Shown here one piece after another: positions 59,841-64,000 of a DNA stretch of 64,000 nucleotides. The DNA comes from Paraspadella gotoi (Eukaryota > Chaetognatha). How positions within the stretch are numbered: position 1 is the first letter of the stretch; each line of letters begins with the position of its first letter. A model generated the notes under the pieces. It was not told where the DNA came from and made no database searches. It saw only the letters and a list, made by a program, of their open reading frames with translations. Location: the NCBI GenBank assembly GCA_051294375.1, contig CM119270.1, positions 14,146,179 through 14,210,178 on the forward strand, given 5' to 3'. The translations under genes were made by a program, and so were the position numbers.

Positions 59841-61879
59841 AAAAATAAAGAAACTGAGTTTCAAAGATGGAAAAAATTATTCTCAAATTTAAAATGAAAC
59901 TTGAAAGGCATATTTTTCGCGGCAAAGACTTTTTTTTTCGGTCTGAGCCTGAGTGAATCGTACATCGAACTTACAAACATTTGGTTGAAGTAAATATTAT
60001 ATTTTAAAGTATAAAACTTGAAAAAGTTTTTTAAGTTCGCTTTCTTCATCCTCAAGGCGTCTATCTGTCACCTGATGACAATCTCCGACTTTTATTCTCC
60101 TGCAAAATTGTCTGCGGTCCAGACTGCAAAATTGTCTGCGGTCCAGACTGCGTGAACTCGAAGTCGGCAACGCGACAGACGCTGTTGACAAAAGGCGACG
60201 CGAAATTAAGTGTCCGCGTTGACTCAAGACCTCATACGTCGCAANNNNNNNNNNNNNNNNNNNNNNNNNNNNNNNNNNNNNNNNNNNNNNNNNNNNNNNN
60301 NNNNNNNNNNNNNNNNNNNNNNNNNNNNNNNNNNNNNNNNNNNNNNNNNNNNNNNNNNNNNNNNNNNNNNNNNNNNNNNNNNNNNNNNNNNNNNNNNNNN
60401 NNNNNNNNNNNNNNNNNNNNNNNNNNNNNNNNNNNNNNNNNNNNNNNNNNNNNNNNNNNNNNNNNNNNNNNNNNNNNNNNNNNNNNNNNNNNNNNNNNNN
60501 NNNNNNNNNNNNNNNNNNNNNNNNNNNNNNNNNNNNNNNNNNNNNNNNNNNNNNNNNNNNNNNTCTCTCTCTTCACGAATCTCGCTCCCTTCTCCGTCGT
60601 TGACCACACGCGGAGTCATCACTATAATCGCGACACAATGAGAAACAACGACGACACAAAATTCGTCTCCACATTTAGTTTCAAAATTTGGAGGGACGAT
60701 ATTTCTTTTTATCGCTTGATATCAAATAGTTTTAGGGTTAGCTGAATTCTTTTGTAGTAATAACTGCCCGATTTATTTTAAAAAGTCTTTATTGTTTTAT
60801 GTTTAAAAATCAGGACGGCGACGACTTGGCAACCTTTATTTTATCGAGGAACTACAGTACTTCTTTCAACCCTACCGCCGCTCCCTTTCCTCTGCCTCTC
60901 TCTCCTTTGCCTCCTTTGTATTCTGATGTTTTTGATTTAAGTCCGATTAATCATAATCAGCGTAAACTAGTCCGTTTCGTCATTCAGCGTTAATGATTTA
61001 AGTCCCTTTTGACTTGGTTCTCTTTATTTCATAATCGTAAACATCATCCCCCTTTTTAAAGAACCTTGAAATTACAACATTTTAAAAAAACAAAACAAAA
61101 ACAAATCATTAAACAAATATTTTGCTTAACCCAAACATACACATCTCTATAAAGTTTACTGAATGGTTTATAAAAAGATCTTTCTCCCAGTTTTCTCGGG
61201 AAAGCATAATTTAAAAAAAAATCAACTTAATTTTTTAAATCTTCCTCAACCTTTTTTTCAACTCCCATCCTCTTATCCTCACCTTAAAACCTTTTATCCT
61301 CCGCTCCTACCTCACCCCACCCCCACCCACCCTTACCCCACACCTCCCCTTCCTCGTCGGGCGACTGACATCAAATTATCATGACAAAACTGTTATTCAG
61401 ACTCCATTTCCCTCTTCGCCTTTTCAAATCCTTCTTCGCCGCCGCTGCTGCTGCAGGCTTGGGTGCTGAAGCGTTCTCCCGCCGCCGCTGCTTTTTCGAG
61501 CGGCGGCGTTTGGGGTGAAAGTCGGACGTCGAAGGAATTTAATCTTTATTTTTTGCTTAAGAAACACAAGTAACTTTAAAGTTTGGGCTTTCAAATTCGA
61601 TTCTGTATATTCCTTTTTTTTTCTGTCAAAAATGTCAAGTTTTTGTCGAAAAAATGAAACTTGAAAATCCAACTCAGATGGTGTATAACTCAGATATAGA
61701 ATTCGAAGATCAAGTTAATATACAATTTTTCTTTGAAAGTTAGCCGAACGCGCTTTCGAGCTCAGGACGAGTGAAAGGCACAGGTCATGTCATGTCATGT
61801 CCCTGATTTTCGATTTAGGTTTTTGATTCTGTTTTTATTGTTTGTTCCATCGTCATCGTCAGCATCATCAAATTTCGGA

Positions 61880-61917
<38 letters not shown>

Positions 61918-63087
61918 CTTACGACGCGAGGGTTATTGTTTTGTTTCCTCCGTTTCTTCTCTTTTTTCTCTTTTGTTCGATTTTTTTTGGAGACAAAAGA
62001 TGACGAATTGGGAAGGAGAGAAAAAGGAGGAAAAAGAAGGAAAGAAGAATTAATAAAGGAGAAAAAGGAAGGAAAAGAAAGGAAAAGAAAAAGCGAAGAA
62101 AACAGAGAGAATGAAAATAATGAAGAAAGATGAACAAGAAGGAGGAACAAAAATTTAAATTGATAAAAAAATATTGCACACGATACACTTTTTTTTTAAA
62201 AGAGAGAAAATAGTAACGAAGTAAATAAGTGTTGTCTCGTGGACTTTACGAAAAGACGAATCGAATTGATTTTCTTTTGAACATCAATGTGATTCTCTTA
62301 TCACGAACCCCCTTTCCTTTAAACTCCTTTTTTTTAAACCTATTTCTCCTCCTCTTCCTCTTCCTCCTTTTTCTCCCTCTCCTCCGTCATAAACGCCGTT
62401 ACCTCCCTCAAGAAACCAGCGTCCCCGCCGCCGCCGCCTCCGCAGCTGTCTCAACGCCGGCAGCAGCCGCGGCGGAGAACCGCGGCCGCCGCAGCCGACC
62501 GCCGCAAGAACCGAGGATGGGAAAGATCATCAGTCATTTTGGTCAAAGGCCATTATTTTGTATTCAAGTGGCTGCGTCATTTCAATAACAATTCAAATAT
62601 GAATGATGATTCCTTGATGCGAGGAATTTTTTCGGTGGCACCCAAAGGGAAACCACCGGGGAAGGAAAGGAGGGATGGAGGAGAGAAGGAGGTAAGTGGA
62701 GAAGGGAAGAAAGAGGAAAAGGAGAAGAAGAGAAACGAGGAAAGACGGAGAGATAGGAAGGGAGAGGAAAAAGAAAAGGAGGACGATGAGGAGGGAGAAC
62801 GGAAAAGGAGATAAAAAAAAAGGAAGAGAGGACAGAGGGGTGAGAGGGAAAGGAAAAGAGGAAGAGGGAACGGATGTGGTTTGGGAGGATAGGAAAGAGC
62901 GAGGAGGGTAGTATGAAGAAAATAGGAAGAGGAATGATGAAGAAAGATAAAAAATAAGGAAGAAAAGAGGAGGGAGAGAGAAAGGAACAGGGGAAAGTAT
63001 GGCGAAAGTCAAATGCAGGCTGTAGGATTGCCGATTTGGGATCGGGTAAGTTAAGCGTTGGAAAGGTTTCCATGGAATCTTTTTTTT

Positions 63088-63119
<32 letters not shown>

Positions 63120-64000
63120 CGCAAATTCGTTGAGATGCGAATCCGAATTTCGGGCGAATTTATTCTCTCGTTGTTGTTCTTTTGTTGTTCTTTGGTTTTG
63201 TTCTTTTGTCCCGTCCGACGGACGAGCCCTTTTTTTTATTCTCTCTTTTTAGGTTTTCCATTTTATTTCTTGTTCATTTTTCAATCTCCCATTTTTTTTG
63301 ACTTTCCCCTTTCAATGGGTTTTTTTTTAACCCCGGTTATTTCGCCCCGTTTAAATTTTTTTTTCGGTGAAATGTGCCATTTCATTTTTATTTTTAAATC
63401 AGTTTCCTGTTTTGAGTTTTTATATTCTTAATATATCTTTCTTTTAATACATACGTACATTATTTCAAAACATCGTTGTGCCTCTTGTACTGTCCTCCTT
63501 GGCTACACCCACCCGGTCCCACCCATATTGTCCTTCCTTACCCTTACCCTCCACTTTCACCCCTAATTCCCGCCCCCCAATTTTAGCGGTCGCCGCATAT
63601 TTTCTTTTTCTTTGTTCTTTTTTTCTCTTTTTTTTCCATCGGAGGGCGAAATCGCGTCCCATGCATTTATGCGCAGAGATTTTGAGCGGTAGGGGTAAAC
63701 GGGTAGGAGGGGGATCGGGTAGGGGTCATTCGGGGGGGGTCGGGGGTGGCGGGCAGGAGTGACGGTTGGGTGGCGAGTACGACGCGGTTGGTGGGTGGTG
63801 GGCAAGTCCGACCTCCGACACATTGTAAATCCGTAATTTTTTTCGTTTACGAAACTAATTTTATCTTTGATTATATTCGTAGTTCATTATATATTAACAG
63901 AATACAGACTAAAGGAACAATAAAATGAATATTTATCCACACCTTTTGTCGCCTTCATCGCCTTCATCTTTTTCATTTTACATCATCTCAACAATCCCTT
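59841..64000. other. Right-hand region without recognisable gene
   Basis: It contains a gap (60245-60563), a GTC array (about 61872-61917), a short GC-rich Ala-coding stretch (about 62400-62520), a long purine tract (62640-62960) and T/C-rich tracts. A 25-bp direct repeat (GCAAAATTGTCTGCGGTCCA) lies at about 60101 and 60126. The Ala-rich stretch on the plus strand and a GC-rich piece near 61440-61510 have exon-like composition but no splice-supported frame. Confidence 0.45.

Noticed and set aside
62229-62588. Ala-rich plus-strand frame ending RMGKIISHFGQ
   Set aside because: It comes from a short GC-rich triplet stretch; no splice-supported gene structure or domain was found.

Overview
The window is metazoan nuclear DNA. 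It holds spliced genes with phase-consistent GT-AG introns, GC-rich exons inside AT-rich, microsatellite-laden introns, degenerate TTAGGG-type repeats and many N gaps. The gene set (a Shab/Kv2 channel, a NIT-domain guanylate cyclase, FAM78, a DMA-domain DMRT protein and a SAMD9-type NTPase) fits a non-insect invertebrate, most likely a spiralian such as a mollusc or annelid. The species cannot be named from the sequence.

Layout. 1-8.5 kb: gap-ridden, repeat-rich DNA upstream of the channel, with CRE-like sites and a 0.5 kb tandem duplication. 8.6-32.1 kb (+): a Kv2/Shab potassium channel in at least 13 coding exons, with an 11.5 kb penultimate-to-last intron full of gaps, simple repeats and a TIR element. 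32.1-34.7 kb: intergenic. 34.7-40.8 kb (+): a three-exon gene encoding an N-terminal DZIP3-type HEPN domain with an intact Rx4H motif, joined to a SAMD9-like STAND NTPase. This is a predicted innate-immune or nucleic-acid-sensing protein and the most novel item here; a 0.58 kb palindrome follows it directly. 42.7-51.6 kb (+): a complete 22-exon NIT-domain receptor guanylate cyclase. 45.3-47.4 kb (-): a FAM78 homologue nested antisense in intron 9 of that cyclase. 53.4-55.1 kb (-): the last two coding exons of a DMRT-A type gene (DMA domain and C-terminal tail); its DM-domain exon is not visible. 55.1-64 kb: no convincing exon, mainly simple repeats, gaps and a second tandem duplication.

The channel, the cyclase and DMRT are not an operon and share no obvious pathway. 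Small regulatory or structural items are two copies of a hammerhead-like RNA hairpin with compensatory stem changes, two tRNA-derived SINE candidates, a foldback element, a GC-AG intron and an exon carrying two compensating indels in the channel S4-S5 linker. Exon boundaries were set by hand from splice consensus, reading phase and remembered family conservation; no alignment was run.
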